A stretch of 64,000 nt of DNA from Cognatilysobacter xinjiangensis (GTDB lineage: Bacteria > Pseudomonadota > Gammaproteobacteria > Xanthomonadales > Xanthomonadaceae). The stretch spans positions 103,783-167,782 of the forward strand of contig NZ_BMXY01000005.1 of assembly GCF_014651995.1 (NCBI RefSeq), in the 5' to 3' direction. This document shows, piece after piece, positions 42,976-50,963 of this stretch (positions within the stretch are counted from its first letter, which is position 1; every line of letters begins with the position of its first letter). Made by a program: the position numbers and the translations under genes. Below the pieces are notes generated by a model. The model did no database searches, was not told the DNA's origin, and worked only from the letters and a program-made list of their open reading frames with translations.

Positions 42976-43464
42976 TCACGACCGAAGCCATTGAGCCATC
43001 TTCGGGTAGACCGCGGCGCCGCGATCGCGCGCATCCGGGCCCACCGCCGTCATATCGGCCCGAGCAAGACCGTAGGCTCCAGGGTAGACGGCTGCTGCAA
43101 ATGTGGCGATCAGCCGATCGGAAGCGCCGTGATATCCGCCCGTGTGAAACAGTACGGTCGGGTCCAGCTGCAGGTGTTCCACAGCGGCATACGCCCAGGC
43201 CGTTGCCTCCGCCTCTGTCGCGTACGGGACCGAGCCAGTTAGCTCGACTCCGTCGTTCAGGGTCGATCGCAAGGACGCCGGAGCTGTCGCGATGTGGCCT
43301 GCCTCGTGAAGCAAGTCTCCGGGCCACGGCATGCTTCGATCGAAGACGATTCGGCCGCCTTGGATGCGCACTCCGGGCGGAAACGACGAGTCCGGCACAT
43401 CACCCTCCGTCGTTTCGATCCCGATGGAATTCAAGAAGTCGACGATCCTCGCGAGGGTAGACAT
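42976..43464 (-). CDS. Cassette protein with metallopeptidase-like HEAGH motif (162 aa)
   Basis: The start is ATG 43464 (MSTLARIVDFLNSIG); the frame stays open far upstream across the neighbouring cassette, which is not the same gene. WPGDLLHEAGHIATA at about 48-62 resembles the HExxH zinc site of peptidases, with HEAGH as the metal motif. A second acidic helix (ATEAEATAWAYAA) could supply the third ligand. A zinc-dependent hydrolase function is inferred from this motif only. Confidence 0.65.
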   Translation of the reverse strand: MSTLARIVDFLNSIGIETTEGDVPDSSFPPGVRIQGGRIVFDRSMPWPGDLLHEAGHIATAPASLRSTLNDGVELTGSVPYATEAEATAWAYAAVEHLQLDPTVLFHTGGYHGASDRLIATFAAAVYPGAYGLARADMTAVGPDARDRGAAVYPKMAQWLRS

Positions 43465-43494
43465 CGGGTTTGCTTGGATTCTGCACACGGGGCC

Positions 43495-43515
43495 TAACAC
43501 CTGAGTCAAGCCGAA
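43495..43515 (-). repeat. Abbreviated attC core
   Basis: TAACACCTGAGTCAAGCCG follows the outer core, but the inner half-site is not recognisable. Confidence 0.45.
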
Positions 43516-43976
43516 CCAGGGGCTGGCGTAAGAACCGCACGCACCACCCCCGCGCTTTCCGCGTTCCACTCCCGGGTTGCAGAACACAAACCAAAATAAG
43601 TGGGCTGGCCGTGGTGAGCAACGACGAGCAAAGTATCGCCGGGCAAGACGGCCGAGAGCTCCGAGATGATTACCGTTTGGCGAGACTTGGGCGGGTTGTA
43701 CTTCCAGGCGGAGAAGACAGCCGGTGCTGTTGCGGGATCGCCCTTGAGGATGATTTCCGGCTGCACGGTATGACGCAGCCCGATGCGCCGCTGCCGAGGT
43801 TGCTCGGCGGCCGCGCTGGACGGCAGTGGGGCAGTAAGCTCCGACCGCACCACGGTGCCCACATACACCACATCCGCAGCGCGGAGCTCCGGCCCCAGAG
43901 GCTCGACGGCGCAAACGGCATACGCAGGGAGCGGCGAGAGCGCTACCAAAACGGTGCATGCGACGACAGACCTCAT
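43506..43976 (-). CDS. Exported hypothetical cassette protein (156 aa)
   Basis: A signal peptide (about 1-20, VALSPLPAYA) is followed by a beta-rich region with LRAADVVYVGTVVRSEL and LPGDTLLVVAHHGQPTYFG. The pattern (start of mature protein, V-G-T-V, then ILKGDP) resembles small secreted cystatin/TIMP-like proteins of xanthomonads, but I cannot assign it. Three cysteines are present. Confidence 0.6.
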   Translation of the reverse strand: MRSVVACTVLVALSPLPAYAVCAVEPLGPELRAADVVYVGTVVRSELTAPLPSSAAAEQPRQRRIGLRHTVQPEIILKGDPATAPAVFSAWKYNPPKSRQTVIISELSAVLPGDTLLVVAHHGQPTYFGLCSATREWNAESAGVVRAVLTPAPGSA

Positions 43977-43982
43977 CCAGCC

Positions 43983-44040
43983 CCTAACACCTGAGTTAAG
44001 CCGCCGCGAAGCGACGTCGGCTTGGACGGATTGTTAGGGC
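43983..44040 (-). repeat. Full-length attC site
   Basis: CCTAACACC, AAGCCGCCGCGAAGCGACG and GATTGTTAGGGC give a complete attC with an imperfect palindrome. Confidence 0.8.
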
Positions 44041-44070
44041 TCACCCACGCCGTCCCACCGCACCGCACCG

Positions 44071-44304
44071 CTACGGCCTCGGCGTAGATGCGGCTGCCCG
44101 CCGATCAGCGGCCTGCGCCTCGTCACGCCGCCGCTGGGCCTCCCGCTCTTGCTGCATGCGGGCATGTTGCACTTGCGCCACCTGCCTGTTGGCTTCCAGA
44201 CGCCGTGACTGGACCGTGCTGTCTTCAGTGGAGGCTGAGGAAGCACAACCACTGATACCCATAGCCGACAGCAGACCAATTAAAGAAAAGACGATCTTTC
44301 GCAT
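44071..44304 (-). CDS. Small cassette lipoprotein (77 aa)
   Basis: Signal LLSAMGISGCASS gives a lipobox Cys about 20. The mature part is a charged, glutamine- and arginine-rich helix (QSRRLEANRQVAQVQHARMQ and QREREAQRRRDEAQAA), probably a coiled coil. It resembles small envelope lipoproteins of unknown function. A gap 44305-44362 and the compact core at 44381 follow. Confidence 0.6.
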   Translation of the reverse strand: MRKIVFSLIGLLSAMGISGCASSASTEDSTVQSRRLEANRQVAQVQHARMQQEREAQRRRDEAQAADRRAAASTPRP

Positions 44305-44362
44305 ATGTCCTCCATTACTTGCTGTGGAACCGCCAGAGTGAACGTAACTTACCAGTGTGCCG

Positions 44363-44737
44363 CTATCTCCACTTGATCCCTAACACCCCTTCTGCCCGCA
44401 GGCGTTTCCAGAGAGCTTCCACGATCTTGCCTGATGCATCGTCGGGGTGGCAGACCGGCTCACCACAAACATCTCTGACCAACTCTTTGTTGCCGCGCCA
44501 AAGCCCGTAGTGGTTGCGAATGTATAGGCCAATACCGAAGTGCGTAAGCGGAAGATCTTTTTCCGACATGGCGGCCAACTCTTTCCGGGCTGACTCGGGC
44601 ATGTGCTTTAGCAGGTCTTCGACGGTAGCCTCGACCGTAGTCGGCCACTCTTCGGGCACAAGAGGTGCTTCCTCCTCGGCCCTCGCACCGAAAGCGAGGG
44701 CCAGCAGCACGGTGAGCAGCAAGTTTCTGATGGTCAC
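44363..44737 (-). CDS. Exported cassette protein, DUF6794-like (124 aa)
   Basis: A signal peptide (about 1-20) precedes a domain with PTTVEATVEDLLKHM, LTHFGIGLYIRNHYGLWRGN and then VRDVCGEPVCHPDDASGK. The G-x-Y-I-R-N-x-Y-G-L-W string resembles DUF6794. The end of the protein (VLGIKWR) is encoded by the recombination core and the next cassette, so its C terminus depends on the neighbour. Function unknown. Confidence 0.6.
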   Translation of the reverse strand: MTIRNLLLTVLLALAFGARAEEEAPLVPEEWPTTVEATVEDLLKHMPESARKELAAMSEKDLPLTHFGIGLYIRNHYGLWRGNKELVRDVCGEPVCHPDDASGKIVEALWKRLRAEGVLGIKWR

Positions 44738-45108
44738 AGCGATCTCTCCATGAAGGCTAACACCGCGCCATGCTGCGCGACACGCTTGCTCTGGGCAAGG
44801 TGAGCCAACAGCGACTCGACGGACGGAAAGGAAGCGTTGGGCTCTAGGTGCACCCCACGGCCCAGCTCCTCCTCGAGGGACGGAAGCGCACCTGCCGCGG
44901 CTGGTTTGAGGCGATAGGAGCCGTTGCGGACGAAGAACCGCCCGCGCTCACTCGGGTGCGAGAACGCGGCTTCTAGTTCGCAGCCTTCACCATTCCAGAA
45001 GCGCCAGACGCCATCTTCTACGTCAATGCCTTCGCAGTAGGCCGCAGCCGACTCGACCGATGCGAAAACCTTCAGGGAGCGATCGTCGGTTGCGAGGGCA
45101 ATGACCAT
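44734..45108 (-). CDS. Soluble cassette protein (second part of the fused frame)
   Basis: The start is ATG 45108 (MVIALATDDRSLKVFASVES), eight bases past the core. It contains AYCEGIDVEDGVWRFWNGEG and RGRFFVRNGSYRLKP, a compact alpha/beta domain without named family. It can be read alone or as the tail of the upstream membrane protein. Confidence 0.6.
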   Translation of the reverse strand: MVIALATDDRSLKVFASVESAAAYCEGIDVEDGVWRFWNGEGCELEAAFSHPSERGRFFVRNGSYRLKPAAAGALPSLEEELGRGVHLEPNASFPSVESLLAHLAQSKRVAQHGAVLAFMERSL

Positions 45109-45486
45109 GGCGCCTAACACCGCGCCAGGCTGCGGCAGCACCACGTTTACCTCCGGCTGCCAGAGCAGCGCTGCCATTGTGATGACAACGGAGCCGAACA
45201 CGAAGCAAAGTAGCACGGCGAAGATTATGCCTACTAAGACGGCGATTGAGCGCCCCACCCCGCTGGGCTTTCGGCGACCCAGAAAGGCCCAGGTGCAGAG
45301 CGCAGGAAGCGGCATTAGCGCCAACGCCCAAAGGCCGGCCCGGCCAAGACCCTGCGCGCCTAGAAACGCTAGTAGCGCCGGAAGGACGAAGGAAATGAGG
45401 CATGCCAACAGCACGCGCATGAGAAGGCGTGTACGACGCGGCGGTGAGGCCGTCTCCGCGACGGCTGCAGTAGGAGCTTCATACAT
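44734..45486 (-). CDS. Two cassette genes in one frame: membrane protein fused to a soluble domain
   Basis: From ATG 45486 the first part has several predicted transmembrane helices (LLMRVLLACLISFVLPALLA, then GIIFAVLLCFVFGSVVITMA). It then continues without stop across the core at 45115 (reading V-L-G-A-M) into the domain that starts at ATG 45108. The frame ends at 44734, after crossing the next core (VLAFMERSL). It is the first in-frame fusion listed from the left. Whether ribosomes make the fusion, the separate proteins or both is unknown. Confidence 0.6.
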   Translation of the reverse strand: MYEAPTAAVAETASPPRRTRLLMRVLLACLISFVLPALLAFLGAQGLGRAGLWALALMPLPALCTWAFLGRRKPSGVGRSIAVLVGIIFAVLLCFVFGSVVITMAALLWQPEVNVVLPQPGAVLGAMVIALATDDRSLKVFASVESAAAYCEGIDVEDGVWRFWNGEGCELEAAFSHPSERGRFFVRNGSYRLKPAAAGALPSLEEELGRGVHLEPNASFPSVESLLAHLAQSKRVAQHGAVLAFMERSL

Positions 45487-45850
45487 AGTTTCGATTGCGA
45501 AGGTCTCTTTTCCTGACGCCTAACACCGGCGCAACCCGGCTATCCAGGCTGACGCCACAGAAGGGGCAGTTTGCGACGCTCCGGCGACCGAGCCAAGGGC
45601 GTGCCGAAAGTGGGCCAACCCGGCTCAGGTTGCCGCGACACTTGGGGCAGCGGACAAGGAAATTGGCTCCGACGACGCCGACGAGTATCACGCCAACCAC
45701 CGGAACTGCCGCCACAAATAGCCATGTCGGAGCCTGCCCACCTGTGAAAGCCACGGTACCGAGCAGCAAAGCGCCCCAGACCACTATTCCGGCAAGGGTC
45801 AGGAGCAGGTAACGGCGTTGAGTTTTTACAAGCTTGTCGCGGATCAGCAT
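45479..45850 (-). CDS. Small membrane protein with zinc-ribbon tail (123 aa)
   Basis: Two transmembrane helices (about 18-38 and 45-63) are followed by CPKCRGNL and CPFCGVSL, a four-cysteine zinc ribbon. The end reads VLGVRKRDLRNRNYV through the core. It is an ordinary member of the small membrane zinc-ribbon proteins with unknown role. Confidence 0.65.
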   Translation of the reverse strand: MLIRDKLVKTQRRYLLLTLAGIVVWGALLLGTVAFTGGQAPTWLFVAAVPVVGVILVGVVGANFLVRCPKCRGNLSRVGPLSARPWLGRRSVANCPFCGVSLDSRVAPVLGVRKRDLRNRNYV

Positions 45851-46344
45851 TTGCGCCCTAACACCGGCGTACTGCGATACTCATGTTCGGGGAGAGGCAG
45901 CGCTTGCACTGCAGCCAACGTGACCCAGTCCTTAGCTCTGCAGTTGACATCACGCATCTTCTTTCCGGGTTGCTCAACTAGAACGCCGCTATGTTCGCCT
46001 TCGAACGACGAGGACCATGAGTAGACGGTGTAACGCACTGGCCCAACGCTGAAGCCGAGTTGCGAGGATGTGCCTTTTGGCCAACTCATATAGTTCTTCG
46101 TGAAAACTTCGGATGCTGGGCGGACCCTTCGCGGAAACTCGAGCTCGATGTTCCCCGGGCGACCAAAACGGTAAACCAGTTCGGGTGCTGCAGCGCTTTC
46201 CAGCTGGCAGACGGCCGCCGTTCTTCCCTGGTTAGCAACACATTGGAAGAGCTCGGTTTCGCCCGCTTTGCATAGCGACGCCGCGCTGACCGGGAAAGCG
46301 ACAACTGCCAAAACCGAGCAGCCAAAAGAAAACGTCATGTTCAT
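45844..46344 (-). CDS. Exported hypothetical cassette protein (166 aa)
   Basis: ATG 46344 is preceded by AAGGAGG, one of the few strong ribosome sites in the array. A signal peptide ends near FPVSAAS. The mature part carries several cysteines (LCKAG, CVANQGRTAAVCQLES) and a beta-rich middle (PELVYRFGRPGNIELEFPRR). It ends VLGRKC through the core. Function unknown. Confidence 0.62.
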   Translation of the reverse strand: MNMTFSFGCSVLAVVAFPVSAASLCKAGETELFQCVANQGRTAAVCQLESAAAPELVYRFGRPGNIELEFPRRVRPASEVFTKNYMSWPKGTSSQLGFSVGPVRYTVYSWSSSFEGEHSGVLVEQPGKKMRDVNCRAKDWVTLAAVQALPLPEHEYRSTPVLGRKC

Positions 46345-46739
46345 CGAAACCTCCTTGTGCGCCCTAACACCGTGCCGAACCCGCTGAACACGCTAGCCAG
46401 CTCGCCACCCTTACGCACTGTCATTTCCCGAGGCGATTCCTCGAGCTCCGACACGATATCTGCTGAGGCGCCCGCGGCCAACAAAGCCCGGGCTAGCTCT
46501 GGGAGGTCTTGGCGCACCGCCACGTGCAAAGGCGTTTCTCCCATGTCCCCGACGGCATTGGGATCCGCTCCAGCGGCGATCAAGAGTCTCGCCGCCTCTA
46601 GGTCCTTGCGCCACGCGAACACGTGCAGAGGAGTGTCTCCGTCCTCCGCTCGGGAGCTGAGGAATATTTCCCGAGGAGTGTCATCCGCGGGAAACATGAT
46701 GTGCGCAATGGAGCCAAGTACTTCTGCGAGTGGAGTCAT
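46341..46739 (-). CDS. Ankyrin-repeat cassette protein (132 aa)
   Basis: Two ankyrin repeats are clear: EDGDTPLHVFAWRKDLEAAR followed by LLIAAGADPNAVGD, then GETPLHVAVRQDLPELARAL followed by LLAAGASADIVSE. A third is partial. Ankyrin folds bind other proteins. Start ATG 46739 is chosen; a GTG at 46754 is possible. Confidence 0.75.
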   Translation of the reverse strand: MTPLAEVLGSIAHIMFPADDTPREIFLSSRAEDGDTPLHVFAWRKDLEAARLLIAAGADPNAVGDMGETPLHVAVRQDLPELARALLAAGASADIVSELEESPREMTVRKGGELASVFSGFGTVLGRTRRFR

Positions 46740-46806
46740 TGCTGCCAGAGGCACCTAACACCGCCCCAACCTTGCGACCTGGACCACCGGCGACGTTCTC
46801 AACTGC

Positions 46807-47070
46807 TCAGCGGTGTGGACAGCCGGGCCAGCAGCACGGCCGCCGCATGCCGCTCCGCATCTTATCCAGCCCGACGGCGATGCGGCGTTGGCGCGTGAGT
46901 GCCTGTTTGGGTGATGTGGCCCAACAGATCCACTCGTTTCGGGCGAGCGGGGTGATATCGGCCCAGACGCCAGCCACGGCGGGATCGCTCTCCAAAGCAG
47001 CGCGGAAATCGTCCGGCAGTTCGTGAACTGTGCCGCCAGCTAGCTTTTCGGCGTTCATGGATCTCGCCAT
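46807..47070 (-). CDS. YdeI/OmpD-associated family protein (87 aa)
   Basis: The sequence ELPDDFRAALESDPA, then LARNEWICWATSPKQALTRQ and GMRRPCCWPGC matches the YdeI family, whose members occur as integron cassettes and near antimicrobial-peptide resistance. The C-terminal CCWPGCPHR is the conserved tail. It is a short, single-domain version. The gene is complete. Confidence 0.75.
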   Translation of the reverse strand: MARSMNAEKLAGGTVHELPDDFRAALESDPAVAGVWADITPLARNEWICWATSPKQALTRQRRIAVGLDKMRSGMRRPCCWPGCPHR

Positions 47071-47091
47071 TGGGGCCTAACGCCTGAAGCC

Positions 47092-47439
47092 TCACCGATA
47101 TATGCGCGGGCTGCGTTGTACGATCGAGTGGCCTGAGGCACAAGTAAAGATGAGCTCCTCATTCGCAGGGTCGTATGTAGTGACAATGATTGCGCTGCCA
47201 CAACGCCCCGTCATGGGGCCTTTGAAAGTGCACCTTCGTGTATTTATAAGTCTCCATGCCTCGAGGATTAGCGATGCAACCTTCGCGGCTTCTGCAATGC
47301 CGAAAGCTAAGATCCTCTGCTCCACTGCGGCGTGGGGAGGCCTAATCGGATTGCGGGCGCTGGAGTCAAAACCGTATTCCTGGCCCAGTTGCCTCAACGA
47401 CTCTAGAAGCACTTCGGGAATTTGCACCAAGTCCCGCAT
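47092..47439 (-). CDS. Cassette protein (115 aa), unknown
   Basis: The start is ATG 47439. The protein contains EVLLESLRQLGQEYGFDSSA, a helical middle (VASLILEAWRLI) and a cysteine-rich end (RCTFKGPMTGRCGS, then FTCASGH), suggesting a metal site. No named family. Confidence 0.6.
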   Translation of the reverse strand: MRDLVQIPEVLLESLRQLGQEYGFDSSARNPIRPPHAAVEQRILAFGIAEAAKVASLILEAWRLINTRRCTFKGPMTGRCGSAIIVTTYDPANEELIFTCASGHSIVQRSPRIYR

Positions 47440-47682
47440 GGTCTCTCCTGTGAGGCCTAACACCGCCTCACGGCCCACACTACTTGGACCGCCGACCCAG
47501 CCAGACTCAACTTCCTGGACGGCCGCGAGAATGCGTTCCGCAAATGCTCGGGCTTGCGTTACGTCAAACTCTACCGGGTCGCCGTGCGGCATAGCCACGA
47601 CCTTCATGAATACGAGGCCCTCATCCTTCGAGGGCTCACACATGATCGTTTCTTCGTACCGCGTGGGCGATTGATCTGTCAT
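47092..47682 (-). CDS. Two cassette genes in one frame (196 aa)
   Basis: From ATG 47682 the first cassette (MTDQSPTRYEETIMCEPSKD, then FVMPHGDP-like FDVTQARAFAERILAAVQ) has no stop. It reads the core at 47458 as V-L-G-L and then continues T-G-E-T into the second cassette gene, which starts with its own ATG at 47439. So the cassettes are in the same frame. The first part is unknown. Confidence 0.55.
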   Translation of the reverse strand: MTDQSPTRYEETIMCEPSKDEGLVFMKVVAMPHGDPVEFDVTQARAFAERILAAVQEVESGWVGGPSSVGREAVLGLTGETMRDLVQIPEVLLESLRQLGQEYGFDSSARNPIRPPHAAVEQRILAFGIAEAAKVASLILEAWRLINTRRCTFKGPMTGRCGSAIIVTTYDPANEELIFTCASGHSIVQRSPRIYR

Positions 47683-47689
47683 GTGAGGC

Positions 47690-48136
47690 CTAACACCGTG
47701 CGGACCTACTGCACGTTGCCAGCCAAATACCCGCCGCTCCAAAAGCTACGACCACCGCAGGCCAAGCCTCCGATAGAAACGCGGCGAAGCCAAAATACAG
47801 CACAGCCGCGAGACCCATTAACGGATTAGGTTCCGGTGGGCCGACCACCAAAGCCCAGGCCGTAAGGGCCACCAAGCCCAGCAACAACGACAGCACCAAC
47901 ACGACGGGAGGGCAAACGAAAAGTTCAAAGGTTGGACGCTCGCCTTGGGCGGGCACATACCAGCGCCCTAGCCACCAGCCGACCGCGGCTGCGGCTACCG
48001 ACGACGCAGATCCCGCTATCCAGACCGCGGGCACGTCCGCGACGCCACGGGCCGCTACGAGAAAGAAAGCGACGGATGCGACCATGGCCGCCGCATATGC
48101 AACTGCGCTTCGTGACCGCATATCCCAGCTCAGCAT
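47690..48136 (-). CDS. Cassette membrane protein, family A copy 1 (148 aa)
   Basis: Four predicted transmembrane helices. GRWYVPAQGERPTFELFVCP (about 71-90) is the family signature shared with the gene at 49700-50239. It starts at ATG 48136 (or 48121) and ends in Cys followed by TAG that is part of the attC core. Function unknown; probably an inner-membrane protein. Confidence 0.65.
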   Translation of the reverse strand: MLSWDMRSRSAVAYAAAMVASVAFFLVAARGVADVPAVWIAGSASSVAAAAVGWWLGRWYVPAQGERPTFELFVCPPVVLVLSLLLGLVALTAWALVVGPPEPNPLMGLAAVLYFGFAAFLSEAWPAVVVAFGAAGIWLATCSRSARC

Positions 48137-48513
48137 CTGGCCGCACCTAACACCGTGCGGGCTCCCGAACCCTGGACTGCCGCCGCACACCTTTCCGTGA
48201 GTGAGTCTAGCTCCCGGAGGAGGGCTGGGTCTTCTGTCTTAAAGTTGAAGCACGACTTGCCCTGCATTTTGCCGCGCAGACCTTCGCTGATCCCGTTTAG
48301 CAAGCTCGGATCCTCATAGACGGGCATGAGGTGATAGCTCACATAGGATTTCTTTGTCTGCACCGCTCCGAAAAACCGAGGCTTCTCCTTAGGCACCGCC
48401 GCCGGAAGCTCCACGTACAAGTTGCCGGGCTCATCTGTCTTGGTGGAGAAGCCGGCTGTGTGCTTGCGAAGAACATTAGACAGCGACGTGAACGTTGAGC
48501 CGAAATCCGACAT
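48130..48513 (-). CDS. Cassette protein (127 aa), conserved hypothetical
   Basis: MSDFGSTFTSLSNVLRKHTA begins a soluble domain with a conserved-looking core: PGNLYVELPAAVPKEKP, KKSYVSYHLMPVYEDP and GKMQGKSCFNFKTED. The layout resembles a widely spread, unnamed bacterial family related to DUF1801-type domains. The last residues read the core as VLGAARC, and its TGA overlaps the next gene's ATG. Confidence 0.65.
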   Translation of the reverse strand: MSDFGSTFTSLSNVLRKHTAGFSTKTDEPGNLYVELPAAVPKEKPRFFGAVQTKKSYVSYHLMPVYEDPSLLNGISEGLRGKMQGKSCFNFKTEDPALLRELDSLTERCAAAVQGSGARTVLGAARC

Positions 48514-48566
48514 GACCCGCTTCTCCTTGCTTGGACGTGCCTACAGTGTTGTTTCCACCCGCACCT

Positions 48567-48904
48567 AACACCGCCAAGCTTGAACCGGCCGAGAGCCGCG
48601 GGCGCCCAGCGCGAGATCACACCCGAAGCGAGAGCCGCGATCTGGAGCCAGGACGTTCGCCGGCCGGCCTTTGAACTGCAGACCGAAGCCGACGCGCATT
48701 TCGGCCGTGAGCCCAGGAAACGGTTGGCGGAACCACATGCGCGAGAATCAGGTGCAGACGACACCCAAATCGGACAAGCGAGAAACGGTTACGGAAGAGC
48801 GAGCGCGGCCAGATGTTTCCAACGCGAGCTTTGCAACGCGGCGCATTGGCCGAAGCATTGAACGTAACGCTGCGACGCGGCGATTGCGACAACCAACCGA
48901 GGCC
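48567..48904. other. Cassette without a convincing gene
   Basis: No protein-like frame of reasonable length is found on either strand. Runs of short frames lack ribosome sites and codon bias. It is bounded by the cores at 48566 and 48905, so it is a unit of the array. Confidence 0.55.
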
Positions 48905-49303
48905 TAACACCGTTGCGGCCCCGGTCTCCGCACGTAGCGCGGCAACCTCGGCTGACGAGAGCGCAAACGAGTATTTGTAACCTGGGTTGATCGCGATTCC
49001 GAAGGGTGGGCGGGCGACGCTGACGGCCCAACCGAAACCAGTGACCAGCACATGCTGAAAAGCAGGTTGCTGTTTGATCCAAGGCGCCGCCTTGTCCGGC
49101 GATGTGAACGTGGCAAGCACGGGGAAGCCTTGGTCGGCGTTGAGTGTAAGCGGCTTGAAGTCCGCCGGCAGCACGCCATTCTCCAAGCCTCTATCCAACG
49201 GGATTGCGACACGGGCATCCGACAGAGCAGCCACCAACTGCGGACGCAGAGCAGCGTCCTCAACGGCGCGCATGATCAGCTCTTGCAGCAAGTTCGCGTC
49301 CAC
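48617..49303 (-). CDS. SseB-like N-terminal domain protein; reads through the attC core
   Basis: The start is GTG 49303. AVEDAALRPQLVAALSDARV, FKPLTLNADQGFPVLATFTS and FALSSAEVAALRAE match the SseB N-terminal domain, found in type-III-secretion linked and widespread proteins. The domain itself ends near 48911. The frame then reads the core as VLGLG and goes on into the geneless cassette to 48617, so about 100 extra residues may be added or the real protein may be shorter. Confidence 0.6.
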   Translation of the reverse strand: MDANLLQELIMRAVEDAALRPQLVAALSDARVAIPLDRGLENGVLPADFKPLTLNADQGFPVLATFTSPDKAAPWIKQQPAFQHVLVTGFGWAVSVARPPFGIAINPGYKYSFALSSAEVAALRAETGAATVLGLGWLSQSPRRSVTFNASANAPRCKARVGNIWPRSLFRNRFSLVRFGCRLHLILAHVVPPTVSWAHGRNARRLRSAVQRPAGERPGSRSRLSLRV

Positions 49304-49317
49304 TCTGCCTCCGCAAC

Positions 49318-49791
49318 CTAACACCGGCGCATGCTCGCCTCTACGACTGCTCGCAGCAACTGGTCGCGGACCGCGTCCCGGCTTTGGCGCAACGGCAGGT
49401 ACACGATCAGCTCGGCGAACTCTGGCCGCCCAAGCTGGGTTGGGATAAATGCCGACAGTTCGCCCGGCATGCCCGGCTCACGGGACGGTGCGGCGAACCA
49501 CGCGATTGGGCCGGCAGCGGTGGGGGTGAAGCCGGCGAACGGCGTTTCGCCTTGGAACGCCCAGATACCGCCCACCCGGAGTTCGGCGCGTGGCAACCCG
49601 GGCTCGAGCGGGTGCAAGGCGCAGATGGTGTAGTCGGGACCGAGAATCGCCTCCACGCGATACCGGACGCCTATCAGCGTTCTCGGACATGAGCCGCCCT
49701 CAAGGGCAATGAGACGCGGGCCAGCGTCTTGAGTAGCGGGCGCGCAGGACGCGGCGAGTATTGCGGCCAGTAGCCATAGATGTCGCTTCAT
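49318..49791 (-). CDS. Cassette protein with lipobox-like signal (157 aa)
   Basis: Signal LLAAILAASCAPAT suggests a lipoprotein. The mature part has beta strands (IGVRYRVEAILGPDYTICAL, PRAELRVGGIWAFQGETPFA). The end is VVEASMRRC with TAG in the attC core. No family assigned. The start at 49791 is six bases from the previous core. Confidence 0.62.
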   Translation of the reverse strand: MKRHLWLLAAILAASCAPATQDAGPRLIALEGGSCPRTLIGVRYRVEAILGPDYTICALHPLEPGLPRAELRVGGIWAFQGETPFAGFTPTAAGPIAWFAAPSREPGMPGELSAFIPTQLGRPEFAELIVYLPLRQSRDAVRDQLLRAVVEASMRRC

Positions 49792-50239
49792 GCGCCCTAA
49801 CACCTGCGGACCTGCTAAGCCTTGCCAGCACCAGCGCAGCGGCCGCATGAGAAACGAGTATCGCCGGCCATGCGGCGATTGACACAAAGAGGACGCCAAA
49901 GAGCGCCATTGCCGGAACGCCTGTCACGAGGTCGCGCGGCGAGGGCTGATTTGAGGCCGCCATCAGGACGCATGCGACCGCGGAGCCACTAAAGCTTGCC
50001 AGCAAATACACGACGACAGGACAGAGCACCGACTCAAAGGTCGGCCGCTCGCCCCCTACAGGACGATACCAACGCCCAAAGCGGTAGCCGAACCCCGCGG
50101 CGAAGACTACGGCCAGAGCGAAGCCGATGACGATTTGCCACTGTGACGGGCCCAAGCCCAGCTCAAAGGCCGCGTATGCCAGAGAAGCTGCCATTGCAGC
50201 GGAGCATGCTATCGCCGAGCTTTTCTGCATCCGCCTCAT
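49700..50239 (-). CDS. Cassette membrane protein, family A copy 2
   Basis: GRWYRPVGGERPTFESVLCP matches the family A signature at 47690-48136. Four transmembrane helices are visible. Unlike its relative, it has no stop at the core at 49798, because the reading frame there gives G-V-R-A-H-E, and it continues to 49700 inside the next cassette's gene in another frame. The last ~30 residues are therefore not original. Confidence 0.6.
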   Translation of the reverse strand: MRRMQKSSAIACSAAMAASLAYAAFELGLGPSQWQIVIGFALAVVFAAGFGYRFGRWYRPVGGERPTFESVLCPVVVYLLASFSGSAVACVLMAASNQPSPRDLVTGVPAMALFGVLFVSIAAWPAILVSHAAAALVLARLSRSAGVRAHEATSMATGRNTRRVLRARYSRRWPASHCP

Positions 50240-50256
50240 CGTTGTATCGGCCGCAT

Positions 50257-50544
50257 CTAACACCTGGCCGCCGATGACGTGTAGCTGCGCACTGTAGCCC
50301 AGCGGCGATCTAGCTCCACGAGGGCCACCCCTTGCAGCCAAGTATGCCCGCGCAGCCTTTCGTGAACCTCCACCCGGGCCGCGGCGGAAGCGTTGTTGCC
50401 AAGAACGGCCTCGGCCAAGAGCCCAGCGGCGTTTATGACCAGAGACTGCAGTGCCGGACGGTCTTCTGCCCGGTCCGTCTCGGCGCCCACAAGCGCCTGG
50501 ACGTACTCGGCAACAGCAATTGCTAATGATGTGTCTGTGGCCAT
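50257..50544 (-). CDS. Cassette protein (95 aa), unknown
   Basis: MATDTSLAIAVAEYVQALVG and AALQSLVINAAGLLAEAVLG-like helices suggest a helical soluble domain, then VEVHERLRGHTWLQGVALVE. It ends SSAARC with TAG from the attC core. No family. Confidence 0.55.
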   Translation of the reverse strand: MATDTSLAIAVAEYVQALVGAETDRAEDRPALQSLVINAAGLLAEAVLGNNASAAARVEVHERLRGHTWLQGVALVELDRRWATVRSYTSSAARC

Positions 50545-50555
50545 CTAACACCGCC

Positions 50556-50963
50556 TCATCTGGAAGCCTGCGGCACATACACAAACCAGTCGTCGACCCT
50601 GCCGAACTTTATAAGGCGCTGGGGAGCAAAAGCGGGCTTGTGGCGGTAGAAGAAGGCTTCGGAGGGCTCGGGCGCTGAACTGCTCGGCAGGCCGGCGCCG
50701 GGAGTGAAGAGGATTCGGTTGCCTTCAACCCGCCAGGTTCCGTCAAAGCTCGCGGAGTCCTGGCCCAAGTGGCCAAGAAGCGTCCGCGTATACGACCCGT
50801 CGGCATGAAGCTCCACCGTTTCAGCGAACCCTGCGCGACCAAATTCGTATGTGCCTACTAGTTCGGGCGCGGTAAGTGGACGATCTGGACCGTCAGTGAG
50901 CGATGCACAGCCCGCCGCGACTGCCAGCATTAGCACGACCATGGCGCGACTAAGAGTGGGCAT
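50556..50963 (-). CDS. Cassette lipoprotein, duplicate copy 1 (135 aa)
   Basis: Signal MVVLMLAVAAGCASL gives a lipobox. The mature part is a lipocalin-like beta domain (ELVGTYEFGRAGFAETVELH, then GTWRVEGNRILFTPG). It ends VYVPQASR. The gene is repeated almost exactly at 55018-55425. It can also be reached in frame from the upstream cassette gene at 51317. Confidence 0.75.
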   Translation of the reverse strand: MPTLSRAMVVLMLAVAAGCASLTDGPDRPLTAPELVGTYEFGRAGFAETVELHADGSYTRTLLGHLGQDSASFDGTWRVEGNRILFTPGAGLPSSSAPEPSEAFFYRHKPAFAPQRLIKFGRVDDWFVYVPQASR

